Assembly (NCBI GenBank): GCA_964431545.1
Contig: CAYSLC010000241.1
Span: forward strand, 1-7,665
DNA from: CAYSLC01 sp964431545
GTDB lineage: Bacteria; Desulfobacterota; Desulfobacteria; Desulfobacterales; JAABSP01
Direction: 5' to 3'
Length of the DNA stretch: 7,665 nucleotides
The stretch's first letter is position 1. Every line of letters starts with the position of its first letter. Position numbers and translations under genes: made by a program. A model generated the notes under the pieces. It saw only the letters and a list, made by a program, of their open reading frames with translations, did no database searches and had not been told where the DNA came from. Shown here one piece after another: positions 1-6,913 of this stretch.

Positions 1-350
1 GTGGAAAAGTATGGGAAAATCATGGGCGCATCCATTCGTCCAAATCGCCGGTTGACGGCGCATGAAGGCGTCTTGGGGCCGGGGCGGAGAAATGCGGATG
101 CCCGGAATCCCCACCCGGTCCATCCAAGCCGATGCCATTGAAAAAATTTTTCCGCGAAAATCCGGACCGGGCGGGAGCCGGATCGCGGAGCATCCCCGAT
201 CCCTGCTTCATGGGCCGGTTGATACGGCCGACGGATGGTGGTAGAACCCCCCTGGAACATCGGGCCGTTTTCCGGGAATACCGGGAAGCAGCCCCTCCCT
301 TCTGATGAACTTCGTTCTTTCCGAAGCAAAAACAAGGCAGCGAGGTGAAC
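1..350. other. Leader/intergenic region with no convincing gene
   Basis: No reading frame here has recognisable protein features; the open frames on either strand are short and rich in Arg, Pro and Gly, as expected of non-coding GC-rich DNA. Visible structure is limited to three items. An A6T5 tract at 141-151 could be a bent or promoter-proximal element. A weak hairpin has stem GGCCG 213-217 with CGGCC 225-229. A second short hairpin, CTTCG 310-314 with CGAAG 322-326, lies about 25 bases before the next start codon. No convincing -35/-10 pair was found. Confidence 0.5.
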
Positions 351-956
351 ATGATCCGGAGAAAGAAGATCCCCGATCCCATCCCCCCCCTTCATCGGCT
401 TTTCCGTAAGACCGACCGCCTGGTCGATCCGATGAGCCCCGAAAACCGAGGAACCAAAAGAAAGGGGTTCCGCAAGTATTTCCTTGTGCTCATCTCGGTG
501 ATCATCACCGCCCAGGTGCTCTTCGTTCTCGTCTTACCCAGGGGCAACCGCGAAGGGGTGACGCCCGCCTATCGATCCGAAGAAACCTTCCTCGGAATTC
601 CGCTCTATGCCCAGGGGCGGATCCCGGTGGCCTGGGTGGCCGTCGGTGGACTCCCCATCGGATTCGTCGCCGTGGGGGGGGTCTCCATCGGGGTTTTTTC
701 CCTCGGCGGGCTCTCCCTCGGCGTATTCTCCCTGGGCGGGCTCGCCCTGGCCCTGTTCGCCATAGGGGGCGGCGCCATCGGGCTGTTGGGGGCGATGGGC
801 GGAGCGGCGGCCGGATACTACGCCTTCGGCGGATTGGCCGTCGGGGGGATCGCCTATGCCGGAAACGGCGTGGCCAGGGGATACTACCTGGCATCCGGAA
901 GGCAGTCGGAGCGGCTGATGGGTGGAGAGGAACCGAAACAACCGGATGGACCATGA
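351..956 (+). CDS. Small membrane protein with 10-residue GGxxxG repeats
   Basis: Function unknown; 201 residues from ATG at 351. An in-frame GTG at 345 is possible, but it lies inside the purine-rich GAGG (342-345) that serves as ribosome binding site for ATG 351, so 351 is preferred. Residues 1-42 are basic and Pro-rich. Residues 44-62 form one strong hydrophobic segment. Residues 63-92 form a short linker. Residues 96-166 are built from a decad repeat: GG pairs fall at 99/100, 109/110, 119/120, 129/130, 139/140, 150/151 and 160/161, and a third Gly usually follows four residues after the pair (104, 114, 124, 144, 155, 165). The tail (about 176-201) is polar. Gly-rich repeats of this general style occur in bacterial hypothetical membrane proteins, but I know no assigned role. 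The repeat could be membrane-embedded helices packed through glycines or a beta-solenoid-like fold. No operon link to the downstream chemoreceptor is evident, because 185 bases separate them. Confidence 0.8.
   Translation: MIRRKKIPDPIPPLHRLFRKTDRLVDPMSPENRGTKRKGFRKYFLVLISVIITAQVLFVLVLPRGNREGVTPAYRSEETFLGIPLYAQGRIPVAWVAVGGLPIGFVAVGGVSIGVFSLGGLSLGVFSLGGLALALFAIGGGAIGLLGAMGGAAAGYYAFGGLAVGGIAYAGNGVARGYYLASGRQSERLMGGEEPKQPDGP
636..845 (+). repeat. Decad (30-bp) coding repeat, about seven units
   Basis: This stretch encodes about seven units of roughly 10 residues with pattern x3-GG-x3-G-x. The period is exactly 10 for the first five GG pairs and shifts by one residue at the sixth. At DNA level neighbouring units are also similar: blocks like CTCGGCGGGCTCTCCCTCGG recur around 702-760. 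This suggests growth by unequal duplication followed by divergence rather than convergence alone. Confidence 0.75.
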
Positions 957-1038
957 ACCGAGGGGAAACGGTTCTCCCGCGCGCGTGGCCGGCGCCCCGC
1001 AACAGACCGAATTGAAAAGACACCCATCAATTTTTAGT

Positions 1039-1064
1039 TGAACTTACACCCACCTTGCCGTAGG
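1039..1064 (+). promoter_or_regulatory. Possible sigma-28 (FliA)-like promoter of the chemoreceptor
   Basis: TGAA (1039-1042), 14 bases, then GCCGTAGG (1057-1064). The known FliA consensus is TAAA, about 15 bases, then GCCGATAA, and chemoreceptor genes are often FliA-dependent. The GCCG core matches, but the second half and spacing are imperfect, so this is a weak candidate. An alternative sigma-70 -35-like TTGAAA lies at 1012-1017 without a good -10. Confidence 0.2.
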
Positions 1065-1141
1065 CTGTCGACCGCATCGACCCCTTCGATCCGATGCGCA
1101 GTCGAATCCCCACGGATCGCACACGGCGAAAGGAGAGCACC

Positions 1142-3886
1142 ATGACCCGCATCCGCGACATCAAAATGAAACCGAAACTCATCGGCATGTTCCTGCTCAT
1201 CGGACTCATTCCCCTGGTCCTGGTGGGGTGGTGGTCGGCGAATCTCGCCTCGGATGCCATGACGGAGGCGGCCTATGGCAAGCTCCGGGCCATGCGGGAT
1301 GTGAAGAAGAACCGTATCGAGGGCTTCTTCAGGGAACGACGGGGCGATATGTCGGTCCTGGTGGAGACGGTGGGAAAACTGCGAAACGAAGCCTTCCAGA
1401 AGCTGGANNNNNNNNNNNNNNNNNNNNNNNNNNNNNNNNNNNNNNNNNNNNNNNNNNNNNNNNNNNNNNNNNNNNNNNNNNNNNNNNNNNNNNNNNNNNN
1501 NNNNNNNCCCGCCGAGCCGTTCCGGGTGGAGACGGAGCGGTACGAAGCGATCTGGCGGCGGTACCAGGAGAACCTGGGGGAGTACGTGGAGGATTTCGGC
1601 TATTACGACATCTTCATCATCTGCAAGCCCCACGGCCATGTCATGTTCACCTATGCCCGGGAAAAGGACCTGGGGACAAACCTCGGCCATGGGCCGTACA
1701 AGGCGGAAGGGTTGGCCCGTCTCTGGGACAACGTGTTGGAATCGGAAGGGATCGTTCTGGAGGACTTCTCCCCCTACACCCCCAGCGGCGGAAAGGAGGC
1801 CATGTTCATCGGGGCCCCGGTCCGGGACGGTGCCGGTCGGGTCTCCGCGGTGGTCGCCCTCCAGATCCCCACGGAGCGGATCAATGAGATCGTCCAGCAG
1901 CGGCAGGGGCTCGGCAAGACCGGCGAGACCTACCTGGCGAACGAAGCCGGCGGCCGGATTGAATTCCGCAGCGATCTCCGGACCATGGGCGAGGGCGCCT
2001 ATGTGATCGGCGCGGACATCACCGATATCGCCCCGGTATATGTCAAAGAGGTCCTCGACGGGGCGGCGGTGGAGGATGTCTTCGTGGATTCGGCCGGCAA
2101 CCCGGTCCTGGTGAGCGGCGATCCGGTGATGCTTCTAAGCGGCGTCACCTGGGCCATGGTGACCAAGCAGAACCTGGAGGAGGCCCTCACCGGCGGGTAC
2201 GGACGCGGCGGACGGGATTACTTCAAATCCTATATATCCGCCTACGGCTACCACGACATTTTCCTCATCAATCAGAATGGGTACGTCTACTACACGGTCA
2301 AACAGGAGGCCGATTACCACACCAATCTGGTGGACGGAAAATTCGCGGCCTCCGGCCTCGGAGAGCTGGTCCGGGACGTCCTGTCCGAAAAAAGCTTCCA
2401 GATGGCCGATTTCCGCCCCTATCCCCCCAGCGGGGACCGGCCCGCCGCCTTCATCGCCCAACCGCTCCTGGACGGCGGGGAATGCGAGACGGTCATCGCC
2501 CTCCAGCTCTCCCTCGGGGCCATCAACGCGGTGATGCAGGAGCGGACCGGCATGGGGGAGACGGGCGAAACCTACCTGGTGGGTCCCGACAACCGGATGC
2601 GCTCCGACGCCTACCTCGACCAGGAGGACCACTCCGTGGAGGCCTCCTTCGCCGGCACCGTCCGGGAGAACGGGGTGGACACGCCCTCGGCCAATGCGGC
2701 CCTGGCGGGGGATACCGGCGCCCGGATCGTGACCGACTACAACGGAAAACCGGTCCTGTCCGCCTATGCCCCGGTGCGGGTGAGCGACGATCTCCAATGG
2801 GCCCTTCTGGCGGAGATCAACGTAACCGAGGTGGAAGCGCCGGTGAACCGGTTGATCCTGTCCATCGTCGCCATCGGCGGGATGCTGATCGCACTGGTGG
2901 TTCTGGCCGCGCTCTTTGTGGGGGGCAAGCTCAGCCGGCCGCTGGTCCAGGGGGTCGGGTTCGCGGAAACCGTGGCCGGGGGGGATCTGACGGCCGATCT
3001 CGACATCCGGCAGAAGGATGAGATCGGTCTGTTGAGCGACGCGCTGCGGAACATGGTCCTTCGGTTGAAGGCGGTGGTCACGGAGGTCCAGACGGCCGCC
3101 GATTACACGGCCTCCGGCAGCGAGGAGATGAGCGCCTCGGCCCAGGAGATGTCCCAGGGGGCGTCGGAGCAGGCCGCCAGCCTGGAGGAGGTCACCTCCA
3201 GCATGGAGCAGATGGGCGCCAACATCCAGCTGAACGCGGACAACGCCGCCCAGACCGAAAAGATCGCCCTGCGGACCGCCGAGGACGCGGAGCGCGGGGG
3301 GCGGCAGTTCACCGAGACGGTGACGGCCATGAGGAACATCGTCGAGAAGATCGGAATCATCGGGGAGATCGCCCGCCAGACGGACCTGCTCGCCCTCAAC
3401 GCGGCGGTGGAGGCGGCCCGGGCCGGCGATGCCGGTAAGGGGTTCGCGGTGGTGGCGGCCGAGGTGCGCAAGCTGGCCGAACGCAGCGGCGAAGCGGCCA
3501 AGGAGATCAACGCCCTTTCGATCACCAGCGTCGATGTGGCGGAGAAGGCCGGGCGGATGCTGGAGAAGATCGTCCCGGACATCCGGAGGACCGCCGAACT
3601 GGTGCAGGAGATCAGCGCGGCATCCAGGGAGCAGACCGCCGGGACCGACCAGATCAACAAGGCGCTCCAGCAGCTCGACAATGTAGTGCAGCAGAACGCC
3701 TCCGCGGCGGAGGAGGTCTCCTCCACCGCGGAGGAACTCTCGGCCCAGGCCCAGCAGCTCCAGGAGACCATGGCGTTTTTCAAGGTGGATGCCGGCGCGG
3801 GCGACAAGCGGACCGACAAACCGTTGCCGGCGCCAGGTGACGGCAGGGGAATGGAAGCCGGGGCCGGGCCGGCCCCACCCGGATGA
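1142..3886 (+). CDS. Methyl-accepting chemotaxis protein, duplicated Cache-like sensor
   Basis: Transmembrane chemoreceptor that senses a ligand outside the cytoplasmic membrane and controls a CheA/CheW kinase complex. An ATG exists at 1094, but ATG 1142 is preferred: GGAG at 1132-1135 sits 6 bases upstream, and the protein then begins with a short basic stretch and TM1 (residues 13-31). The apparent length is 914 residues, but a 100-N gap (residues ~89-122) makes this provisional. The extracytoplasmic region contains two homologous modules; GY[YH]DIF landmarks lie near residues 147 and 363, GETYL near 261 and 475, and G[NK]PVL near 320 and 536. TM2 spans ~571-596, HAMP ~597-650, and the signalling hairpin tip is at ~742-775 (RQTDLLALNAAVEAARAGDAGKGF region). 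Ala/Glu-rich heptads flank the tip and include probable methylation segments. The C-terminal tail is Gly/Pro-rich and lacks a terminal CheR/CheB-tethering pentapeptide of the xWxxF type. The ligand is unknown. Confidence 0.95.
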   Translation: MTRIRDIKMKPKLIGMFLLIGLIPLVLVGWWSANLASDAMTEAAYGKLRAMRDVKKNRIEGFFRERRGDMSVLVETVGKLRNEAFQKLXXXXXXXXXXXXXXXXXXXXXXXXXXXXXXXXXXPAEPFRVETERYEAIWRRYQENLGEYVEDFGYYDIFIICKPHGHVMFTYAREKDLGTNLGHGPYKAEGLARLWDNVLESEGIVLEDFSPYTPSGGKEAMFIGAPVRDGAGRVSAVVALQIPTERINEIVQQRQGLGKTGETYLANEAGGRIEFRSDLRTMGEGAYVIGADITDIAPVYVKEVLDGAAVEDVFVDSAGNPVLVSGDPVMLLSGVTWAMVTKQNLEEALTGGYGRGGRDYFKSYISAYGYHDIFLINQNGYVYYTVKQEADYHTNLVDGKFAASGLGELVRDVLSEKSFQMADFRPYPPSGDRPAAFIAQPLLDGGECETVIALQLSLGAINAVMQERTGMGETGETYLVGPDNRMRSDAYLDQEDHSVEASFAGTVRENGVDTPSANAALAGDTGARIVTDYNGKPVLSAYAPVRVSDDLQWALLAEINVTEVEAPVNRLILSIVAIGGMLIALVVLAALFVGGKLSRPLVQGVGFAETVAGGDLTADLDIRQKDEIGLLSDALRNMVLRLKAVVTEVQTAADYTASGSEEMSASAQEMSQGASEQAASLEEVTSSMEQMGANIQLNADNAAQTEKIALRTAEDAERGGRQFTETVTAMRNIVEKIGIIGEIARQTDLLALNAAVEAARAGDAGKGFAVVAAEVRKLAERSGEAAKEINALSITSVDVAEKAGRMLEKIVPDIRRTAELVQEISAASREQTAGTDQINKALQQLDNVVQQNASAAEEVSSTAEELSAQAQQLQETMAFFKVDAGAGDKRTDKPLPAPGDGRGMEAGAGPAPPG
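1408..1507. other. Assembly gap (100 N) inside the chemoreceptor gene
   Basis: Exactly 100 undetermined bases, the usual placeholder for a gap of unknown size. The reading frame happens to continue on both sides at this length, but the true number of missing bases is unknown. The gap separates the membrane-proximal helix of the sensor region from the first Cache-like module. Confidence 0.97.
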
Positions 3887-3892
3887 ATGGCC

Positions 3893-5221
3893 TTATCGCC
3901 GGAGGACCCGGATCGCCTTGCCCATCTTGGTCCGCTCGATGGTATCGGGTCCGGTCAGGGTCACGACCGCCTTGAAGTTGAGTTCGGCCTTGATCGCCTT
4001 CTCCACCCGTTCCCTGAGCCCGGCCCGCCCGTCGGGACCGATGGCGGCGCCGTGCTCCACCGTGATCGCCAGCTCGGTATGGGGGGGCGGATGGGTCAGG
4101 ACGATCTGGAACTCCCCGGTGACGTCCGGCACCAGTTTTTGCAGCACCATGGCCACGCCGCCGGGGAAGACGTTGATCCCCTTGACGTGGAGCATGTCGT
4201 CGGCCCGGCCCACGATGCGAAAGCGAAACCCGGCGCGGCCGCACCGGCACGGGCCGGTCTCCAGGATCTCCATCATGTCGGCGGTCCGGTATCGGACCAG
4301 GGGCTGGGCCTCCTTCTTGAGATGGGTCAGGACCATCTCCCCCACCACCCCGTCGGCGATGGGCCGGTCGGCCCCGCTCCCGGGGTCGATGAGCTGCAAA
4401 AGCAGGGCCCCCTGCCCCAGGAAATGGAGCTTTTCGTTATCCGGACAGACCGATGCGAAGTTGCACAGGACATCGGACACCCCGTAGTTGGCGTTCCGGG
4501 CCTTCATGCCCCAGGTGGCCTCCATCCGCTCCCGGAAGACCGGGTTCTCCAGGCCCGGCTCCCCCCCGAAGAGCCCGAGGCGCAGCCCCAGGTCGGCCGG
4601 CTCGATCTTCAGCTCCCCGCGGACCACGTCCTCCAGGTACCGGGGGTAGGAGGGCGTCGAGGAGATGGCGTCGATGCCCGCCTCCCGGATCACCCGAACG
4701 AGCTGGGCCGAGCCGCCGACGCCGAAGGGGAGCACCGTGGCGCCGGTGGTCTCCAGGTTCGCATGGTCGGTGTATCCCCCCATCCACATGCGGTAGTTGA
4801 GGCAGTGGACCACCCGATGGCGGGGGCGCAGGCCGGCGGCCCAGAAGGCCCGGGCCCCGCAGTCGTGGGTGAGGGCGAGATCGGCGGCCGTCAGCGCCGT
4901 GTAGATGAACTTCCCGGTGGTGCCCGAGGTCCGGTGGATCCGGTTGACCCGCTCCGGCGGGGCGGCCAGGAAATCGCCGAAGGGGGGCTCCCGCTTCTGG
5001 GATTCCCGTAGCTCGCCCTTGGTGGTGAAGGGAAGCCGGGACAGGTCTTCGGGGGACCGGATCGATGCCGGCGTCAGGCCCGCCTCGTCGAACTTGGCCC
5101 GGTACATGGGACTGTTGGCGTAGACATAGGCGATCTGTTTTTCCAGCAGATCCGCCTCCAGCCGCTCCCGGTCCCGATCGGTGATCGCCTCCATTTCGGG
5201 GTTGAACAACCGTTGCGTCAT
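3893..5221 (-). CDS. Phenylacetate-CoA ligase (PaaK)-like acyl-CoA ligase
   Basis: ANL-superfamily enzyme of the PaaK type, expected in the cytosol to adenylate a carboxylic acid with ATP and transfer it to CoA. It has 442 residues, close to the usual ~430-440. ATG 5221 is chosen because GGGAGG lies 4 bases upstream and the family-like N-terminus begins there; the frame stays open further upstream only as a shadow of the preceding gene. Motifs in order: phosphate-binding RTSGTTGK at 97-104, FGGEPG at 218-223, aromatic/adenine motif YGVSD at 246-250, ribose-contacting RYRTAD with Asp315, CRCGR at 325-329, the hinge/C-domain segment GRADDMLHVKGINVFP at 338-353, and near the end TKMGKAIRV with the expected catalytic Lys at 435. 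Its start overlaps the stop of the upstream enoyl-CoA hydratase gene (ATGA), so the two are probably translationally coupled. The substrate is not determinable; a true phenylacetate ligase would usually sit with other paa genes, which are absent here. Confidence 0.9.
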   Translation of the reverse strand: MTQRLFNPEMEAITDRDRERLEADLLEKQIAYVYANSPMYRAKFDEAGLTPASIRSPEDLSRLPFTTKGELRESQKREPPFGDFLAAPPERVNRIHRTSGTTGKFIYTALTAADLALTHDCGARAFWAAGLRPRHRVVHCLNYRMWMGGYTDHANLETTGATVLPFGVGGSAQLVRVIREAGIDAISSTPSYPRYLEDVVRGELKIEPADLGLRLGLFGGEPGLENPVFRERMEATWGMKARNANYGVSDVLCNFASVCPDNEKLHFLGQGALLLQLIDPGSGADRPIADGVVGEMVLTHLKKEAQPLVRYRTADMMEILETGPCRCGRAGFRFRIVGRADDMLHVKGINVFPGGVAMVLQKLVPDVTGEFQIVLTHPPPHTELAITVEHGAAIGPDGRAGLRERVEKAIKAELNFKAVVTLTGPDTIERTKMGKAIRVLRR

Positions 5222-5994
5222 GGCGCCTCCCGGTCTTTCTTCATCTCGTCCAGCCGTTTTTGGACGTAGGCCGGCCCGGACTGGGCGCAGATCATGAGAT
5301 GGGCGGCCTCCAGTTCCAGGATCTGCTCGAAGCTCGACTCCATGGCCTGGTCGATGGCGATCCGGGACAGCCGGGTGGCCAGGGGCGATCGCGCCGCGAT
5401 CCGGCCGGCCATGGCCCTGGCCTCGGTCAAAAGCTCCCCGCCCGGCACCACGGCGTTGACCAGGCCGATCCGCAGGGCCTCGTCCGCGTCGATGAAATCG
5501 CCGGTCAGAATCAGCTCCTTGGCTTTGCCCAGCCCCACGATCTGTGTCAGGAGCTTGGTCCCCGCGTTGGTGACGGTCATGCCCACCCCCGTCTCCGGAA
5601 ACCCGAACACGGCATCCCGGGCAGCGATGCGGATGTCGCACCCCATGGCGAACTCGCACCCGCCCCCCAGGGCATACCCGGAGACGGCGGCGATCATCGG
5701 CTTTCCCAGCCGCATGAAGAGCCGCTGGGTGTCCTGGAGCCGGTCGGCCTCCGCCCGCCAGTGGTCGGCGGACTTGCCCTCGGCGGTCTCCTTGAGGTCC
5801 TCGCCGGCGCAGAAGGCCCGGCCCCGGCCGGTGAGGACCACGACGGCCGCCTCCGGATCCCGGCGGGCCGTCTCCAGCGCGTCCATCAGATCCCGGAGCA
5901 GGTCAAGGTTGATGGCGTTGAGACGGTGGGGCCGGTTGAACGCAATGACGGCCGTGCCGTCCCCTGCTTCATATTCGACGGTGGTCTTTTCCAT
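5218..5994 (-). CDS. Enoyl-CoA hydratase/isomerase (crotonase) family protein
   Basis: Crotonase-fold enzyme acting on acyl-CoA thioesters, most likely hydrating or isomerising an enoyl-CoA. It has 258 residues, the typical size. ATG 5994 is preferred over ATG 6000 because GGAG (6004-6001) directly abuts the upstream ATG but lies 6 bases from the second. The oxyanion-hole segments are present: FCAGEDL at 61-67 and GGGCE at 110-114. Both acidic residues equivalent to rat mitochondrial hydratase Glu144 and Glu164 are present, as Glu114 and Glu134, spaced 20 apart as in that enzyme, which favours hydratase chemistry. The following loop reads TVTNAGTKLL instead of the common PGxGGTQRL. The stop codon overlaps the start of the ligase gene by ATGA. 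The pairing with a CoA ligase and a TetR regulator suggests a catabolic acid-activation and beta-oxidation step. Confidence 0.92.
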   Translation of the reverse strand: MEKTTVEYEAGDGTAVIAFNRPHRLNAINLDLLRDLMDALETARRDPEAAVVVLTGRGRAFCAGEDLKETAEGKSADHWRAEADRLQDTQRLFMRLGKPMIAAVSGYALGGGCEFAMGCDIRIAARDAVFGFPETGVGMTVTNAGTKLLTQIVGLGKAKELILTGDFIDADEALRIGLVNAVVPGGELLTEARAMAGRIAARSPLATRLSRIAIDQAMESSFEQILELEAAHLMICAQSGPAYVQKRLDEMKKDREAP

Positions 5995-6015
5995 GATCAT
6001 CTCCGAAATCCGATT

Positions 6016-6200
6016 TTATTGGATGAGCCAGTTCACGAGAATCAGGGCGAACGCCGGCACATCGGTCACCGGCGGAATGACCGGCAGGGCGCCGAAGGGC
6101 ACGGCGCCACGGCCGGGTTTACAGATTCACAGAGGAGCGCGTTCTCCGACGGGACCGTGGCCGCCTGAACGGTGGTCGGCATCGCGCCGGCTTTGATCAT
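6016..6200 (-). pseudogene. Possible frameshifted or decayed ~60-residue ORF between regulator and hydratase
   Basis: ATG at 6200-6198 overlaps the tetR TGA as ATGA, the same junction type as hydratase-ligase. That frame encodes 44 residues beginning MIKAGAMPTTVQAAT and stops at 6066. A second minus-strand frame, open from about 6123, gives a hydrophobic tail (ALPVIPPVTDVPAFALILVN, then WLIQ) and stops at TAA 6018-6016, just 12 bases before the hydratase ribosome binding site. The 185 bases between ATG and TAA are two more than a multiple of three, so one frameshift (mutation or assembly error) would join them into a protein of ~61 residues. I recognise no family, and the interval could equally be a plain intergenic spacer. 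Confidence 0.25.
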
Positions 6201-6802
6201 CCCGTGGTTGAAACATCCCCGGATTTCCCCGTTAGCATGCCGACCACGGCATCCTCGTAGATGGGGATGATCTCTTCCCGGGAAAGGGGGCCGTCGGGGT
6301 TGTACCAGTGGGCCACGGCGGTGCACATGGTCAGGACGGCATAGGAAAGGACCTTGACGTTTTTCCGAACAAAGCGCCCCTGCTCCATGCCGTCCCGGAT
6401 CATCTCCTGGAAGATCCGCTCGTAGGCATCCCGCCGCCGGACGATGCTCTTGTAGTTTTTGGCGGTCAGGCCCCGGAGTTCGCTGTCGGCGATGAGGACC
6501 TCCTTCTGGCGGTCGCAGTGGAATTTCACGTGGGACCGGACGGCGGCCCGGATCCGTCCCTCGATCTCCGTGACCCCGTAGAGGTAGCTGTTCAGGGATT
6601 CGGTCAGATCCGCCATGGTGGTCTCCAGGATCTCCATGAGGATGTCTTCCTTGCGGGTGTAATGGTGGTAGATACTCGCCTTCCGGATTCCGCTTCCAAT
6701 GGCGATATGGCTCATGGCCGTGGCAAAGTACCCCTTCTTGTGGAACAGATCGATGGCGACCCTCCGGATCGTCTCCTTCATCCGCCCCTGGGCCGGTCTC
6801 AC
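6197..6802 (-). CDS. TetR/AcrR-family transcriptional regulator
   Basis: DNA-binding repressor-type regulator with an N-terminal helix-turn-helix and a C-terminal ligand-binding/dimerisation domain. The start is ambiguous. GTG 6802 (201 residues) has a strong purine tract, GGGGAGGG, 8 bases upstream, while ATG 6781 (194 residues) has a poorer AGGGG only 3 bases away; both are normal TetR lengths. Numbering from 6802, helix 1 is IRRVAIDLFHKKGY (~12-25), and the HTH is MSHIAIGSGIRKASIYHHY (~30-48) followed by the typical KEDIL. The C-terminal domain is variable and its ligand cannot be assigned; for a regulator beside acyl-CoA enzymes, an acyl-CoA or the free acid is a reasonable guess. It is first in the minus-strand block, upstream of the hydratase and ligase genes. 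Two palindromes 5' of it are likely autoregulatory operators. Confidence 0.93.
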   Translation of the reverse strand: MRPAQGRMKETIRRVAIDLFHKKGYFATAMSHIAIGSGIRKASIYHHYTRKEDILMEILETTMADLTESLNSYLYGVTEIEGRIRAAVRSHVKFHCDRQKEVLIADSELRGLTAKNYKSIVRRRDAYERIFQEMIRDGMEQGRFVRKNVKVLSYAVLTMCTAVAHWYNPDGPLSREEIIPIYEDAVVGMLTGKSGDVSTTG

Positions 6803-6892
6803 GGCGCGAACCCTCCCCTGAACGGACGAGAACCGGCGGACCGGAACCGATAGCCCGCCGGGGCGGGAGGAACGTCGGCGCGGCGGCACAAA

Positions 6893-6910
6893 CTACCTGC
6901 CGGCCGGTAG
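6893..6910. promoter_or_regulatory. Candidate TetR operator 1 (imperfect palindrome)
   Basis: CTACCTGCCGGCCGGTAG: 16 of 18 positions agree with the reverse complement. It is centred about 100 bases upstream of the tetR start. The right half continues as CGGTAGGCT (6905-6913), identical to the right half of operator 2. The form and position fit TetR-family operators; binding is inferred. Confidence 0.6.
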
Positions 6911-6913
6911 GCT

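Noticed and set aside
213..229. GGCCG/CGGCC hairpin as a terminator
   Set aside because: Only a 5-bp stem and no following T-run; expected by chance in GC-rich DNA.
20..382. 120-codon minus-strand open frame in the left leader
   Set aside because: No ribosome binding site or domain, Gly/Pro/Arg-rich, and it overlaps the start of the better-supported membrane protein gene.
1094..1141. Upstream ATG as start of the chemoreceptor
   Set aside because: No ribosome binding site fits it, and the 16 added residues are polar and Arg-rich; ATG 1142 has GGAG at proper spacing and gives a normal N-terminus.
3103..3819. 238-codon minus-strand open frame within the chemoreceptor
   Set aside because: Ser/Ala-rich antisense translation of the MCP signalling domain; a typical shadow of Glu/Ala heptad coding sequence.
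3887..5011. 374-codon plus-strand open frame opposite the ligase
   Set aside because: Rich in Gly, Pro, Val and His with no domain; it is the antisense shadow of the GC-rich ligase gene, which has clear motifs.
5222..5659. N-terminal extension of the ligase frame to 588 residues
   Set aside because: The extension is Arg/Gly/His-rich low-complexity sequence and lies entirely within the hydratase gene on the same strand, so it is a frame shadow.
5260..6196. Two ~300-codon plus-strand open frames opposite the hydratase
   Set aside because: Both mirror the well-supported crotonase gene and have repetitive Ser/Arg/Ala or Gly/Pro composition with no family features.
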